A stretch of 50,366 nt of DNA, from assembly GCA_903827375.1 (NCBI GenBank), contig CAIKHZ010000263.1, positions 1 through 50,366 on the forward strand, read 5' to 3'. The position numbers and the translations under genes were made by a program. Shown piece after piece: positions 36,022 to 45,117 of this stretch. Below the pieces are notes generated by a model. It had not been told where the DNA came from and searched no databases. It was given only the letters and a program-made list of their open reading frames with translations. This DNA is from Akkermansiaceae bacterium (GTDB taxonomy: Bacteria > Verrucomicrobiota > Verrucomicrobiia > Verrucomicrobiales > Akkermansiaceae). Each line of letters begins with the position of its first letter. Within the stretch, counting starts at the first letter, position 1.

Positions 36022-36280
36022 GGCCTAACGTAGGTTTGACGCCACCACCTTTGCGGTCCGGCTGGATTTGGCTTTTCGTATCCAGTGCCTTGGGCAGGCT
36101 GCAATCCCCAAATACCGGGCAGCCACCGCATGGATTGCTGCGCGGGCACTGGCCGTGGCGACCGCGCCAACCGAGCGATGCAGCAATGCCGCCGAGAGCG
36201 AGAAATCCGCCACAGCGCAGACAAGTCCGGAGAATGTCCCGTCGATAAGTCATGCGGCCAATACCTTCGTTCGTGCTCAT
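36014..36280 (-). CDS. small cysteine-rich protein with Tat-like leader, unknown function
   Basis: An 88-residue protein, not assigned to a family. The N-terminus YRRDILRTCLRCGGFLALGG has twin arginines and a short hydrophobic stretch. The middle has CPRSNPCGGCPVFGDC, a compact C-x5-C-x2-C-x4-C arrangement that could bind iron-sulfur or another metal, plus a CLRC pair in the leader. It overlaps the first propeller gene by 4 bases (ATGA) and the NHL gene by 8, so it is almost certainly a real gene of this operon. An internal ATG at 36253 is an alternative start, closer to the twin arginines. Confidence 0.7.
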   Translation of the reverse strand: MSTNEGIGRMTYRRDILRTCLRCGGFLALGGIAASLGWRGRHGQCPRSNPCGGCPVFGDCSLPKALDTKSQIQPDRKGGGVKPTLGHV

Positions 36281-37680
36281 TTCTTTCGCAAGTCCAAACA
36301 GACCAATCGAGTCAAATCCCTAACAATAAGGCGACCCCCGGCCAGTGCCAGCGGCCCCCAGGCGTCGTGCCCGTCGAGCACCTTGGCGTGGGCGAGCGGG
36401 TGAAACCCCTCCGGCGAGGCTTGGGCCATTGTCAGCTCGCCGTTATCGTCCATCACGAAGATCCGGCCTTGAGCGACCATGAATGGGCCGAGGCCAAAGC
36501 GGTGGCTCATGCCGCTGGCCCAGATTTGTTTCCCTTGGAGATCGAGGCAGACGAGTTCGCCGTTAGGGCGCACGCCGTAGAGGTGGCCGTCGCTGAGGAT
36601 GGGAGTTTGCTGGGTTGCGCCGAAGGTATCAGCATCAAGCCGGAACGCGGGCTTGGCCTCCCACTTGGCAGCAGCTCCGGTGAGTTCCAGCATCATGCTA
36701 CCGGCCTCGTAGCCGCCGGAGAGGAAAATTCGGTTATTAGGGACAGGCACGGGGGTGGCCACGGTGGCGATGGAGATTTTCCAATCGGGGGTTTCCCACA
36801 AAAGCGATCCATCGTCGGCCGCCACGCCTGCGACGCCTCGGTGACCGCAATAGACGTAAGATTTGCGACCTCCTATATCCATTGGAGCGATGGAAACGTG
36901 GGTCATTTTCCAGTCACGTGGATTGGGGGTTTTCCACAGCACCTTGCCGGTAGCCAGTTCCACTGCAATCATCAGGCTGCTGCCACCCGGTGCCAGAATC
37001 ACCCGATCGCCGTCAATCAACGGGCACTGGCCTGCATACCAAGCCGGCACCGTGCTGCCATACTCCCTGACCAAATCGATGCCCCACTGGTATTTGCCGC
37101 TCACCGCGTCGAGGCAACATACCTGGCATTTTGGCCCTAGACTCACCACATGCTCCTTGGTCACTGCCGGCACGGTGCGCGACATGCCGTGGTTTCGCTT
37201 GATCGAAAGCGGATAGGAAAATTTCCATATCTCCTTGCCGTCGGCCAGCGACAGGCAGCGCAGGGCATCGGCCTGTGCACTGCGGTCGTAATCCATTAGA
37301 TAGACCCGGCCGTTGAGCACGGCGGCCCCAGCGTAGCCTTCGCCGACGTCGATGGACCACAGCGGTTTGGGCTCGCCAGTGGCCCATGCCTCGGCCAAGG
37401 GGGTGGTTTCGGCTGAGATGCCGTCGCGGTTGGCACCGCGGAAGCCCGGCCAGGCACCAGGCAAATCACTGGCTGTCCCGTCAGCCACGCTCAGGCTGGT
37501 CTTGGTCAGGGGCGATGCACCGCTGCTATCCCCCGTGCCACCGCCGCCGGTTAGAGGCAAGCGCAGTGGCACCCATCCGTCAGGCAAGCCCGTGCACCAG
37601 ATGTACGCCAACACGGCGGTCGCGATGAATGCCAGCGCCGCAGGCAGGACTGAGGCAATACTGAAGCGGCTGAAGTGCAT
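36277..37680 (-). CDS. membrane-anchored PQQ-like beta-propeller protein, first gene of the electron-transfer operon
   Basis: A 467-residue protein with one N-terminal membrane segment (about 10-30) and a Gly/Ser-rich linker, then a PQQ-like beta-propeller: AWPGFRGANRDGIS, LSLADGKEIWKFSY, CCLDAVSGKYQWG and VCLDLQGKQIWA. The WPxFRG start is shared with the second propeller of the operon, so the two are likely paralogues. It would lie on the periplasmic face. Like its relative it has no sign of being a true quinoprotein enzyme. The stop overlaps the start of the cysteine-rich gene. The promoter of the operon should lie in the 37681-37982 spacer; none stood out. Confidence 0.83.
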   Translation of the reverse strand: MHFSRFSIASVLPAALAFIATAVLAYIWCTGLPDGWVPLRLPLTGGGGTGDSSGASPLTKTSLSVADGTASDLPGAWPGFRGANRDGISAETTPLAEAWATGEPKPLWSIDVGEGYAGAAVLNGRVYLMDYDRSAQADALRCLSLADGKEIWKFSYPLSIKRNHGMSRTVPAVTKEHVVSLGPKCQVCCLDAVSGKYQWGIDLVREYGSTVPAWYAGQCPLIDGDRVILAPGGSSLMIAVELATGKVLWKTPNPRDWKMTHVSIAPMDIGGRKSYVYCGHRGVAGVAADDGSLLWETPDWKISIATVATPVPVPNNRIFLSGGYEAGSMMLELTGAAAKWEAKPAFRLDADTFGATQQTPILSDGHLYGVRPNGELVCLDLQGKQIWASGMSHRFGLGPFMVAQGRIFVMDDNGELTMAQASPEGFHPLAHAKVLDGHDAWGPLALAGGRLIVRDLTRLVCLDLRKK

Positions 37681-37982
37681 GCAATGGAACGGTTAGGCAA
37701 AACCTAGAAATCGCGCCGTAGCAGGAAATGCCTGGCGGTGAAGGGAGCGTGGATTGGAATGCGCCATCGGTGGGAGGGGGGCGCACAGGGCGTAAGCCTT
37801 CGCCACGCCCATGTCAAGCAAGCTCACTTTGCCCTCAACCATGAGCCATCCTCGAGTGTCATCCGTGCCAAGAGGCGTTCGGCATCAGACCGTCGCGGCG
37901 GAAATGTGAAAAGAAGCTGGAAAATCGCCGTCTGAATCGTAGAAATGCCTGCGACATCGGTTTGCAGCTACCCTCCCCTCTC
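37681..37982. other. divergent spacer, no gene seen
   Basis: About 300 bases between the minus-strand electron-transfer operon and the plus-strand Kelch gene. No coding signal is visible. Promoters for both directions should be here, but no convincing -35/-10 pair or operator was found. Confidence 0.4.
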
Positions 37983-40900
37983 ATGATCAAAATTTCCCAT
38001 CGTTTGCTACGTTTTTTCCTGCCATTGCTGGCCCTGGCTTTGAGTCTGGTCAGCCTGCCAGACGCGCAGGCCCTCACTTGGGGCACGGCCGGATCGCTGG
38101 CCACCGGCCGCGACAGCCACACCAACACCCTGCTGGCCACCGGCAAGGTGCTGGTGACCGGAGGCCGCAACACGGCTGGCACCGCGCTGACCACGGTGGA
38201 AATATTTGATCCAGCCACCAACGCCTGGACGCCGGTATCCCCCCTCCCCGCCGCCCGGTTTTGGCACTCAGCTACCATCCTGCTCAACGGCAAGGTGTTG
38301 GTGGCTGGCGGGTTTGATGGATTCTCCTCTCTGGCCAGCGCCACCTTGTACGACCCTGCCAGCGGCACATGGGCGACCACCGGCTCGATGGCGCAGGGCC
38401 GCGACTCGTTCACCGCCACCTTGCTGGGCAACGGCCAAGTGCTTGTCAGCGGCGGGTACACCAACAACGGCATCACCAACGGCGTAGAACTTTATGACCC
38501 GGCCACCGGCAGCTGGTCGAGCACCGGCACCCTGGCAAATGCCAGCGCGAATCACTCCGCCACCTTGCTCAGCTCCGGCAAAGTGCTCGTCGCAGGAGGC
38601 GAAACGAGCCCGGACGTTGGCACGTCGCGCACTGAGATCTATGATCCGGCCGTGGGCACTTGGTCCCCGGCCACAGCGCTCGAAGCTCCCTGCTTCTATC
38701 ACAGTGCAACCCTGCTGCCGAATGGAACGGTGCTTGTCCTTGGCGGAAAATCCAATGCGAGCACCTCACTGACCAGCGCACAGGTGTATGATCCAAGCGC
38801 CGCCAGTTGGACACTCACCAGCCCCCTGCCAATCGGCCGATTCTCGCACAGCGCCAATTTACTGCCCAGCGGCAAGCTGCTGGTTATCGGCGGTTTCAAT
38901 ACCACCAGCGGCATGCTCGCCAGCGCCGTTCTCTACGACTACCTCACCGGCACTTGGAGCACGCCCGGCACCCTGGCCACCGCCCGCTTGGACCACTGCA
39001 CCACGCTCCTGCCCAGCGGCAAGCTGCTCATCAGCGGTGGCTGGAACGACAACAGCGCCACCTCACTGGCCAGCACGGAAGTCTTGGACACCGCCACCGC
39101 TGTGACGGCAGCCAGCGGATCATTGCCGACCCCCCGCGCCCAACAAGCAGCCACCCTGCTGGCAAGCGGCAAGGTGTTGCTGACTGGTGGCTTCAGCAGC
39201 ACAGCCCTCGCCAGCGCCGATCTCTACAATCCGGCCACCGCCACCGCCACCGCCACCAACCCGATGGCCGCCGCTCGCTTCATGCATACCCTCAGCCAAC
39301 TCCAAAGCGGCAAGGTTCTGGTAGCCGGCGGCAACAGCGGGTCAGTCACCCTTGGAAGCGCAGAAGTGTTCGACCCCACCACAGCTGCTTGGACGAGCAC
39401 CGGTGCCATGACAGGTGCTCGCGAACTGCACAGCGCCACGGTGCTAACCGATGGCAGGGTGCTAGTCGCCGCAGGCCAGGCAGGCAGCGCCTCCATCGCC
39501 ACCGCCGAACTCTACAATCCCTCCAGCGGCTCTTGGTCCTTCACCAGCTCCCTGGCCACGGCTCGCCAGGGACACAGCGCCACTCTCCTCGCCAATGGCA
39601 AGGTACTGGTGGCCGGCGGACGCAACACCGCCGGCATCCCACTGGCGGTTGCAGAAGTGTATGATCCAGCCACCGGCACATGGAGCGCCACGGCATCGCT
39701 CACCACCGCCCGCACCTCTCACTCCGCCACTTTGTTACCCAATGGCAAGGTGCTGGTAGTGGGCGGTTTGTCAGGCAGCACATATCTATCAAATTGCGAG
39801 TTGTATGATCCCGGTACCGGCCTGTGGACCAGCTGCGCGTCGCTGACCGATGCCCGAAGCGCCCACACTGCCACCCTGCTACCCACCGGCAAGGTGCTGG
39901 TGGCCGGTGGGACCAATGGCAGCGCCGCGCTTGCCAGCAGCGAGTTATTTGATCCTGCCACAGGTAGCTGGACGGCCGGTGCCGTGCTGGGAAGTTTGCG
40001 CAAAAATCACACAGCCACACTGCTGACGGACGGACGGGTGTGGTTCGCAGGAGGGTCCAGTGGCGCGGTCATTCAAGCCAGTTCTGAGATATATGATGTG
40101 GGACTTGGCTATCAGAGCGCCTGGCTACCACAACTGATCTCTCCCCCCTCCTCGCTGCTGCTTGGTGCCAGTTTTTCACTCACCGGCACCCGCTTCCGCG
40201 GCATCTCCGGCGGATCGTCCGGTAGCACCCAAGACGCCCCGGCTAACATCCCCAGCATACAACTTTACAACATCGAAAGCGGCCGCACCGTGATGCCCAC
40301 TGCCACTGCTTGGACTGACGCATCACTCAACTCAGCCCCGCTTCTCGGCCTGCCGGCGGGTGCCGCAATCCTAACAGTGACCGTCAACGGCATCTCCGGC
40401 GCATGCATCACCCAAATCTCCAAAACCCCCGCCAGCGTGAGCCTCAGCGGCCTGTTGCAAGCCGCAGACGGCAGCGCAAAAAGCGTGTCGGCGACCACCA
40501 TTCCCGCAGGTCTGTCGGTGACTCTCACCTACAATGGTTCGCCGACGCTACCGAGCGCGGTGGGCAGCTACGCGGTGGTGGCCACCATCACGGATTCGAG
40601 TTACAGCGGCAGCGTCGGTGCCATTCTTGTCATCAGTGCAGCCACCCAATTCACCTCGGGGGCAGCGATGAACAGCGGCCGCCGATACCACACCGCCACG
40701 CTGTTGAACAACGGCAAAATTTTGGTCTGCGGCGGGCAATTTGCGTCTATCTTAAACAGTGCTGAGTTATATGATCCGGCCACCGGAAGTTGGAGCTACA
40801 CGGGCTTGATGACCACCGGACGCATCCACCACAGTGCCACCTTGCTCCCCAACGGCAAGGTGCTGGTCGTTGGCGGCCAGAGTGCCACTGCTTTGGCGAG

Positions 40901-43430
40901 TGCCGAGATATACGATCCGGCGTTAGGCACATGGAGCACCACCGGCAGCATGTTCGTGCCACGCGTCTATCACACCGCGACGCTTCTGGCCAATGGCAAG
41001 GTGCTGGTGACGGGCGGACAAACCACCGGCAGCGCCTATCTATCAAGCACTGAGATCTATGATCCCTCCAACGGCAGCTGGACCACGAGCGGGCTCATGA
41101 CAGCCATCCGATTCAACCATGCTGCCTGCGTGCTGACCAATGGCAAAGTGCTGGTTTGCGGCGGCCAGAGTGCCACTGTGACTTTGGCCACTGCTGAGTT
41201 ATACGATCCAGTGTTAAACACGTGGGCAGTGACCACCGGCCCGCTGGTGACGGCGCGGGTCAACCACACAGCGACGCGTCTGGCCAATGGAATGGTGCTG
41301 GTGGCGGGAGGTTTTACCAGTATCACCAGTCCTTTGGCCAGCGCTGAGTTATTTGATCCGGCCACTGGCAAGTTTACCGCCACTGGCGACATGAAAAACG
41401 GCCGTTACTTTCACACGGCTTCCCTGCTCCCCAATGGCCGGGTGATTTGTACAGGCGGGAGCAAGTGGGTAACAAACCTCGCGGCGCAGGCCAGTGCCGA
41501 CATCTACAATCCGCTCACCGGCACATGGGCAACTGTATATCCTTCGCTGCTCGGCAAACGCTACGACCACACAGCCACCCTGCTGGCTAACGGCAAACTC
41601 GTGATCACCGGCGGTTTCAGTGACAGCAATCCCGTGCTTGCCAGCACTGAGTTATATGATAATGCGCTTGGCACGTGGGCGTCCACTGCAGCACCGGGCA
41701 CGGCACGAACCCATCACAGCGCGAGCCTGCTGCCGGATGGCCGGGTGCTGGCAATTGGCGGCTGGGATGGCAGCACCACCCAAGCCAGCGTCGATATGTA
41801 CAATCCCGCCACCGGGGTTTGGGCGTCGGCCACGGCGCTGACAACGGGTCGGCGCGATCACACCGCCACACTGCTCAAGACCGGCAACGTGCTCGTCCTC
41901 GGCGGGCACAACACATCCGCCCTGGCCAGCGCCGAACTCTACAACCCAACCGTTGGCATCTGGCTGCCGGTCGCCAACATGACCACCCCACGCTTCCTCC
42001 ACACTGCCACTTTGCTCGCCGATGGCCGGGTGCTCGTCGCCGGTGGTAAAGATGATAGCGGCGCACTCACCAGCGCGGAAATCTATAACCCGCTCACCGG
42101 GCTGTGGTCGGCTACCGGCTCCCTGCTCGGTGCTCGTGACGCCCACTCGGCAAACCTGTTAAGCACGGGCAAGGTGCTCGTCACAGCCGGAGAAAATGCT
42201 GCCGGCGTGCTTGCCACTGCCGAGCTGTTTGATCCAACCAGCGGCCTGTGGAGCGCCACTGGTGGCTTGAGCGCCGCCCGCCTTGGCCACACCACCACGT
42301 TGCTGCCGGGCGGCAAGGTACTGGTGGCCGGTGGCAGCAACGGCACAACCTATCAGAACAGCACGCAGCTTTACACCCCTGCCACCGGCACTTGGGCTGC
42401 AACCAGCAACGTGGCAACCTCCGCCACCACCACACTCGCACTGGCTCGCGCCTCGCACACGGCCAGTTTACTAACCAATGGCAAGGTACTCGTCACCGGT
42501 GGCACGGGCGCTAGCGGTGTGACCGAAACGGCGGAGATATTTGATCCTGCCACCGGCCTGTGGCAAAGCACCGCTGCCCTTACCAGCAAGCGTGAAAGCC
42601 ACACCGCCACGCTCCTGATCAACGGGCGGGTGCTCACCATTGGCGGCGGCGGTAGCGCCGGTGCTCTCAACAGCGCGGAATCCTATGACGTGGGATTGGG
42701 ATTCGCCGCCGCATCCCAGCCGATCATCACCAGCGCACCCGCCTCGATCGTTCCGGGCAATATCCTGGCTCTGGTCGGCAGCCAATTCCGCGGCCTCTCC
42801 GCCGCCTCGGGTGGCAACGGCACCCAAAACTCGTCGAGCGACCTGCCGGTGGTGCAACTGCGGGCACTCGACAGCGGCCTGACGAGCGTGCTGCAACCGG
42901 CGAGTTGGTCGGACGTCGCCATCTCCACAACCCTGGCCACGAATTTCCCGCAGGGCTGCGCACTGGTGACCGTGTCCGTCAACGGCATTCCCAGCACTTC
43001 AGTGATTGTGAAAATCGCCACTCCCGACCCACTGCCCTACGCCATCTGGAAACTCAGCAAATTCTCCACCGCAGAACTCGCCGATCCGACCATCAGCGGC
43101 GATTCCGCCGATCCAGATCAGGATGGCATCACCAACCTCATGGAGTACACCTTGGCGCTCAACCCATTATCTCCCGATGCCAACGGGCTGCCCACCACCA
43201 GCCAACAAGGCGGCTATCTAACCATGACCTGCCGCCTCAATAAACAAGCCACCGACGTCCTCGTCGTTGTCGAGGCCAGCGCCGATCTGACGGCCAACTC
43301 GTGGTTCCCTGTGGCAGTGGAAACCACCCGCGTTGACATGGGCAGCTACTGGCTGGTGACCGTGAGGGACAGCATCCCAACCAGCAATGCCCCGCAACGA
43401 TTCATGCGCCTGCAGGTAACGACTCCCTAG
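37983..43430 (+). CDS. giant secreted Kelch-repeat protein with TIG-like and MBG domains
   Basis: An 1815-residue protein with a signal peptide (about 1-31). Two blocks of Kelch (galactose oxidase central domain-like) motifs carry the recurring core LLxxGKVLVxGG, each followed by EIYDPATGTW-like blade ends; I count 14 in each block (about 38080-40100 and 40650-42700). Each block ends with YDVGLGY/F and a TIG/IPT-like domain. An MBG-like domain (about 40430-40640) links the halves. The tail has DPDQDGITNLMEYTLALNP, a calcium-binding-type motif typical of verrucomicrobial exported proteins. Fourteen motifs fit two seven-bladed propellers, so four propellers in all. Role: surface or extracellular binding; substrate unknown. 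The frame starts at a TTG (37962); the ATG at 37983 is chosen. Confidence 0.85.
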   Translation: MIKISHRLLRFFLPLLALALSLVSLPDAQALTWGTAGSLATGRDSHTNTLLATGKVLVTGGRNTAGTALTTVEIFDPATNAWTPVSPLPAARFWHSATILLNGKVLVAGGFDGFSSLASATLYDPASGTWATTGSMAQGRDSFTATLLGNGQVLVSGGYTNNGITNGVELYDPATGSWSSTGTLANASANHSATLLSSGKVLVAGGETSPDVGTSRTEIYDPAVGTWSPATALEAPCFYHSATLLPNGTVLVLGGKSNASTSLTSAQVYDPSAASWTLTSPLPIGRFSHSANLLPSGKLLVIGGFNTTSGMLASAVLYDYLTGTWSTPGTLATARLDHCTTLLPSGKLLISGGWNDNSATSLASTEVLDTATAVTAASGSLPTPRAQQAATLLASGKVLLTGGFSSTALASADLYNPATATATATNPMAAARFMHTLSQLQSGKVLVAGGNSGSVTLGSAEVFDPTTAAWTSTGAMTGARELHSATVLTDGRVLVAAGQAGSASIATAELYNPSSGSWSFTSSLATARQGHSATLLANGKVLVAGGRNTAGIPLAVAEVYDPATGTWSATASLTTARTSHSATLLPNGKVLVVGGLSGSTYLSNCELYDPGTGLWTSCASLTDARSAHTATLLPTGKVLVAGGTNGSAALASSELFDPATGSWTAGAVLGSLRKNHTATLLTDGRVWFAGGSSGAVIQASSEIYDVGLGYQSAWLPQLISPPSSLLLGASFSLTGTRFRGISGGSSGSTQDAPANIPSIQLYNIESGRTVMPTATAWTDASLNSAPLLGLPAGAAILTVTVNGISGACITQISKTPASVSLSGLLQAADGSAKSVSATTIPAGLSVTLTYNGSPTLPSAVGSYAVVATITDSSYSGSVGAILVISAATQFTSGAAMNSGRRYHTATLLNNGKILVCGGQFASILNSAELYDPATGSWSYTGLMTTGRIHHSATLLPNGKVLVVGGQSATALASAEIYDPALGTWSTTGSMFVPRVYHTATLLANGKVLVTGGQTTGSAYLSSTEIYDPSNGSWTTSGLMTAIRFNHAACVLTNGKVLVCGGQSATVTLATAELYDPVLNTWAVTTGPLVTARVNHTATRLANGMVLVAGGFTSITSPLASAELFDPATGKFTATGDMKNGRYFHTASLLPNGRVICTGGSKWVTNLAAQASADIYNPLTGTWATVYPSLLGKRYDHTATLLANGKLVITGGFSDSNPVLASTELYDNALGTWASTAAPGTARTHHSASLLPDGRVLAIGGWDGSTTQASVDMYNPATGVWASATALTTGRRDHTATLLKTGNVLVLGGHNTSALASAELYNPTVGIWLPVANMTTPRFLHTATLLADGRVLVAGGKDDSGALTSAEIYNPLTGLWSATGSLLGARDAHSANLLSTGKVLVTAGENAAGVLATAELFDPTSGLWSATGGLSAARLGHTTTLLPGGKVLVAGGSNGTTYQNSTQLYTPATGTWAATSNVATSATTTLALARASHTASLLTNGKVLVTGGTGASGVTETAEIFDPATGLWQSTAALTSKRESHTATLLINGRVLTIGGGGSAGALNSAESYDVGLGFAAASQPIITSAPASIVPGNILALVGSQFRGLSAASGGNGTQNSSSDLPVVQLRALDSGLTSVLQPASWSDVAISTTLATNFPQGCALVTVSVNGIPSTSVIVKIATPDPLPYAIWKLSKFSTAELADPTISGDSADPDQDGITNLMEYTLALNPLSPDANGLPTTSQQGGYLTMTCRLNKQATDVLVVVEASADLTANSWFPVAVETTRVDMGSYWLVTVRDSIPTSNAPQRFMRLQVTTP

Positions 43431-43493
43431 CGAGGCTGTCTCCTAAGTAAATTTCCGTTTGTGTTTCTCTGCTTAGACGCTAGCTTCCCGCCG

Positions 43494-43949
43494 ATGAAAA
43501 CGAAATACTTTGTTTGCCTGCCGGTTGTGATGTTGTTTGCCTCTTGTGCTCAAGACACTCGAAGCGGCAACGTCTATCGACAGGGTGATGTCCGTCAGGA
43601 GCAATCCGTGCGCTACGGGAAAATTACCTCCATCAGCCCCGTGAAAATCGAGGGCAATCACGAGGCCGGCACCGTGCTGGGTGCCGTGGGTGGTGGCTTG
43701 CTCGGCAGCCAACTTGGCAGAGGCCAAGCCGCTCACACCGCGGGAGCCATTGGTGGCGCTATCGCCGGCGGCGCCATCGGGTCCAATGTGGAACAATCCA
43801 TGGGCAACCGCAACGGTATCGAAATCAACGTGCGCCTCAATGAGGGCGGCTCGGTATCGGTCGTGCAAGAGGTTAGCCGCGAATATTTCAGAGTCGGCGA
43901 CAGCGTGCGCGTCCTCAGATCCGGCAGTGGCACCCGTGTCGCCCACTAA
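43494..43949 (+). CDS. glycine-zipper lipoprotein (SlyB/Rickettsia 17-kDa-like)
   Basis: A 151-residue lipoprotein: the signal VVMLFASC gives a lipid-attached cysteine at about residue 18. The middle carries the glycine-zipper 2TM motif AGTVLGAVGGGLLGSQLGRG and GAIGGAIAGGAIGS, as in SlyB, PcP and OsmB-type outer-membrane lipoproteins. The C-terminal half is a small beta domain (INVRLNEGGSVSVVQE). Likely located in the outer membrane and linked to envelope integrity. The ATG at 43461 lies in frame upstream, but the ATG at 43494 gives the lipoprotein signal. Confidence 0.85.
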   Translation: MKTKYFVCLPVVMLFASCAQDTRSGNVYRQGDVRQEQSVRYGKITSISPVKIEGNHEAGTVLGAVGGGLLGSQLGRGQAAHTAGAIGGAIAGGAIGSNVEQSMGNRNGIEINVRLNEGGSVSVVQEVSREYFRVGDSVRVLRSGSGTRVAH

Positions 43950-43974
43950 AGGGTGCCCCACGAAGCTTGGTAGG

Positions 43975-44000
43975 GAGCGGGACTTGCCAAAGTCCCGCTC
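43975..44000. terminator. strong hairpin after the glycine-zipper gene
   Basis: GAGCGGGACTT and AAGTCCCGCTC form a perfect 11-bp stem with loop GCCA, about 25 bases after the stop codon. There is no T-run after it, so it may be a dispersed palindromic repeat or a weak or rho-dependent terminator. Confidence 0.45.
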
Positions 44001-44044
44001 TCGCCCGACAAGCCTGGGCATGGCCACCGGGCATACAGCATCAA

Positions 44045-44652
44045 CACTCAGCGTTTGACCTCAAGGTGGCCGCTGGGCAAGCCAGTTCAATTCCTTGGAA
44101 TTTGCATTCATAGATTGCGTCCTGCACGGCTGTTAGCGCGATAGAGCCCGAGGTGCTGCCGACCGGGATCACGATATTGCTAGCAGAAGCCGTGTAGTCG
44201 GATCGCCAATCGGATCGCTAACCGACACGCCCGGCGTTACGCTGGTGGCCAGATCCGTGGCACCGTTAGCTGCCGGTGGTGCCAAGGTTGCCTATCGAAG
44301 CGGTGGCGTTGGCTAGGAAAACACTGCCGTCGTCAACCACCAAGGAAGTGTCCGTCACCGTGGTGATCCCGTTGCCGGGGCCTAGCTGGTTGATTTGCAC
44401 CGGATTGAACTGTGCCGCATCCCAACCAACCAGCGGCGTGATGACCGTGCCACTGGTGCCCAAGCCATCGAAGTTCTCAGTGATGGGTGCCCCGGTATAA
44501 CTCCGCGGGCGCCCCACACTGCACACTAACCACCCCGGCAACACCGCCCCGGCGCAGAGCAGGGGCAACCCTCGTACATGGCGACTCCACTTGTTGTTGA
44601 ATTGATGCTGACTCCTGTACCCCGCTCCTAGTTGGGGGGGGATCATCATCAA
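44045..44652 (-). pseudogene. decayed secreted protein gene with Calx-beta-like domain
   Basis: On the minus strand a frame from 44652 to 44266 begins with basic residues and a hydrophobic stretch (LLCAGAVLPGWLVC), then GAPITENFDGLGTSGTVITP and VVDDGSVFLANATASIGN, like the start of a verrucomicrobial exported protein. It hits a TAA. Continuing in other frames gives GATDLATSVTPGVSVSDPIGD and then TASASNIVIPVGSTSGSIA followed by LTAVQDAIYE, which matches a Calx-beta domain. At least two frameshifts are needed, so the gene is broken. It may once have been a surface adhesin. Domain recognition is by eye. Confidence 0.5.
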
Positions 44653-45117
44653 GATGCTAATGTCAAACGGACCTTCATCCTATCAATTGTAACTATAACT
44701 GACGCTCGTGCGTCTATTACCTAACGCTCGTTCGTCTCATAAATAACGTTTTCGAATAATAGCAACTTCTCGCGCGAACGCTACGCATGCTTTGCTCAAT
44801 AGCCAGTAAGGCTGCTACAGGAACCGAACGCTTCGTTCCCGATTGTCATCACGCCAGATGGGATCGTAATATCGCTCACCTCAGGGGCATCTCAGGCACA
44901 TCGGCGGTCATAGACACGCCGCTACAAGAGACACCTCAGGGGCATCGGCGGTCACAGAGCTTGCGCAGTGCCCGGTCCGGAATCCCGGATCGTCCCGCTC
45001 TGCGCATGATTTGCTCTAGACGGATTTTAGACGAGGGCGGGGCATTCTGTCGCTAGGTATCAGCCGCGCCCCTGCCTAGTCGCTAAGGGCTCGGCGAGAT
45101 GCTCTCCCTCCTTGAAA
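44653..45117. other. repeat-rich spacer without genes
   Basis: About 465 bases with no credible gene. It contains short direct repeats (ACGCTCGTGCGTCT and ACGCTCGTTCGTCT near 44702 and 44722; CACCTCAGGGGCATC near 44878 and 44932) and a copy of the dispersed 22-bp repeat. Base composition is more AT-rich at the start than in the flanking genes. The promoter of the moxR operon is expected here but was not recognised. Confidence 0.5.
44905..44926. repeat. dispersed 22-bp repeat, copy 2
   Basis: CGGTCATAGACACGCCGCTACA, near-identical to the copy at 13873-13894. A shorter related piece (CGGCGGTCACAGAG) lies about 40 bases further on. Confidence 0.5.

Noticed and set aside
36085-37140. 351-codon plus-strand open frame opposite the PQQ-like propeller gene
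   Set aside because: Shadow frame of a clear propeller protein; composition is not protein-like and no domain is seen.
31032-37680. Operon for nitrous oxide or periplasmic nitrate reduction (NosR, NapGH)
   Set aside because: No nosZ, nosD, napA or napB is present, and a NuoEF-like gene is included instead.
44787-45056. 89-codon open frame before moxR
   Set aside because: It runs through direct repeats and the dispersed repeat; no domain, no ribosome site, composition like spacer.
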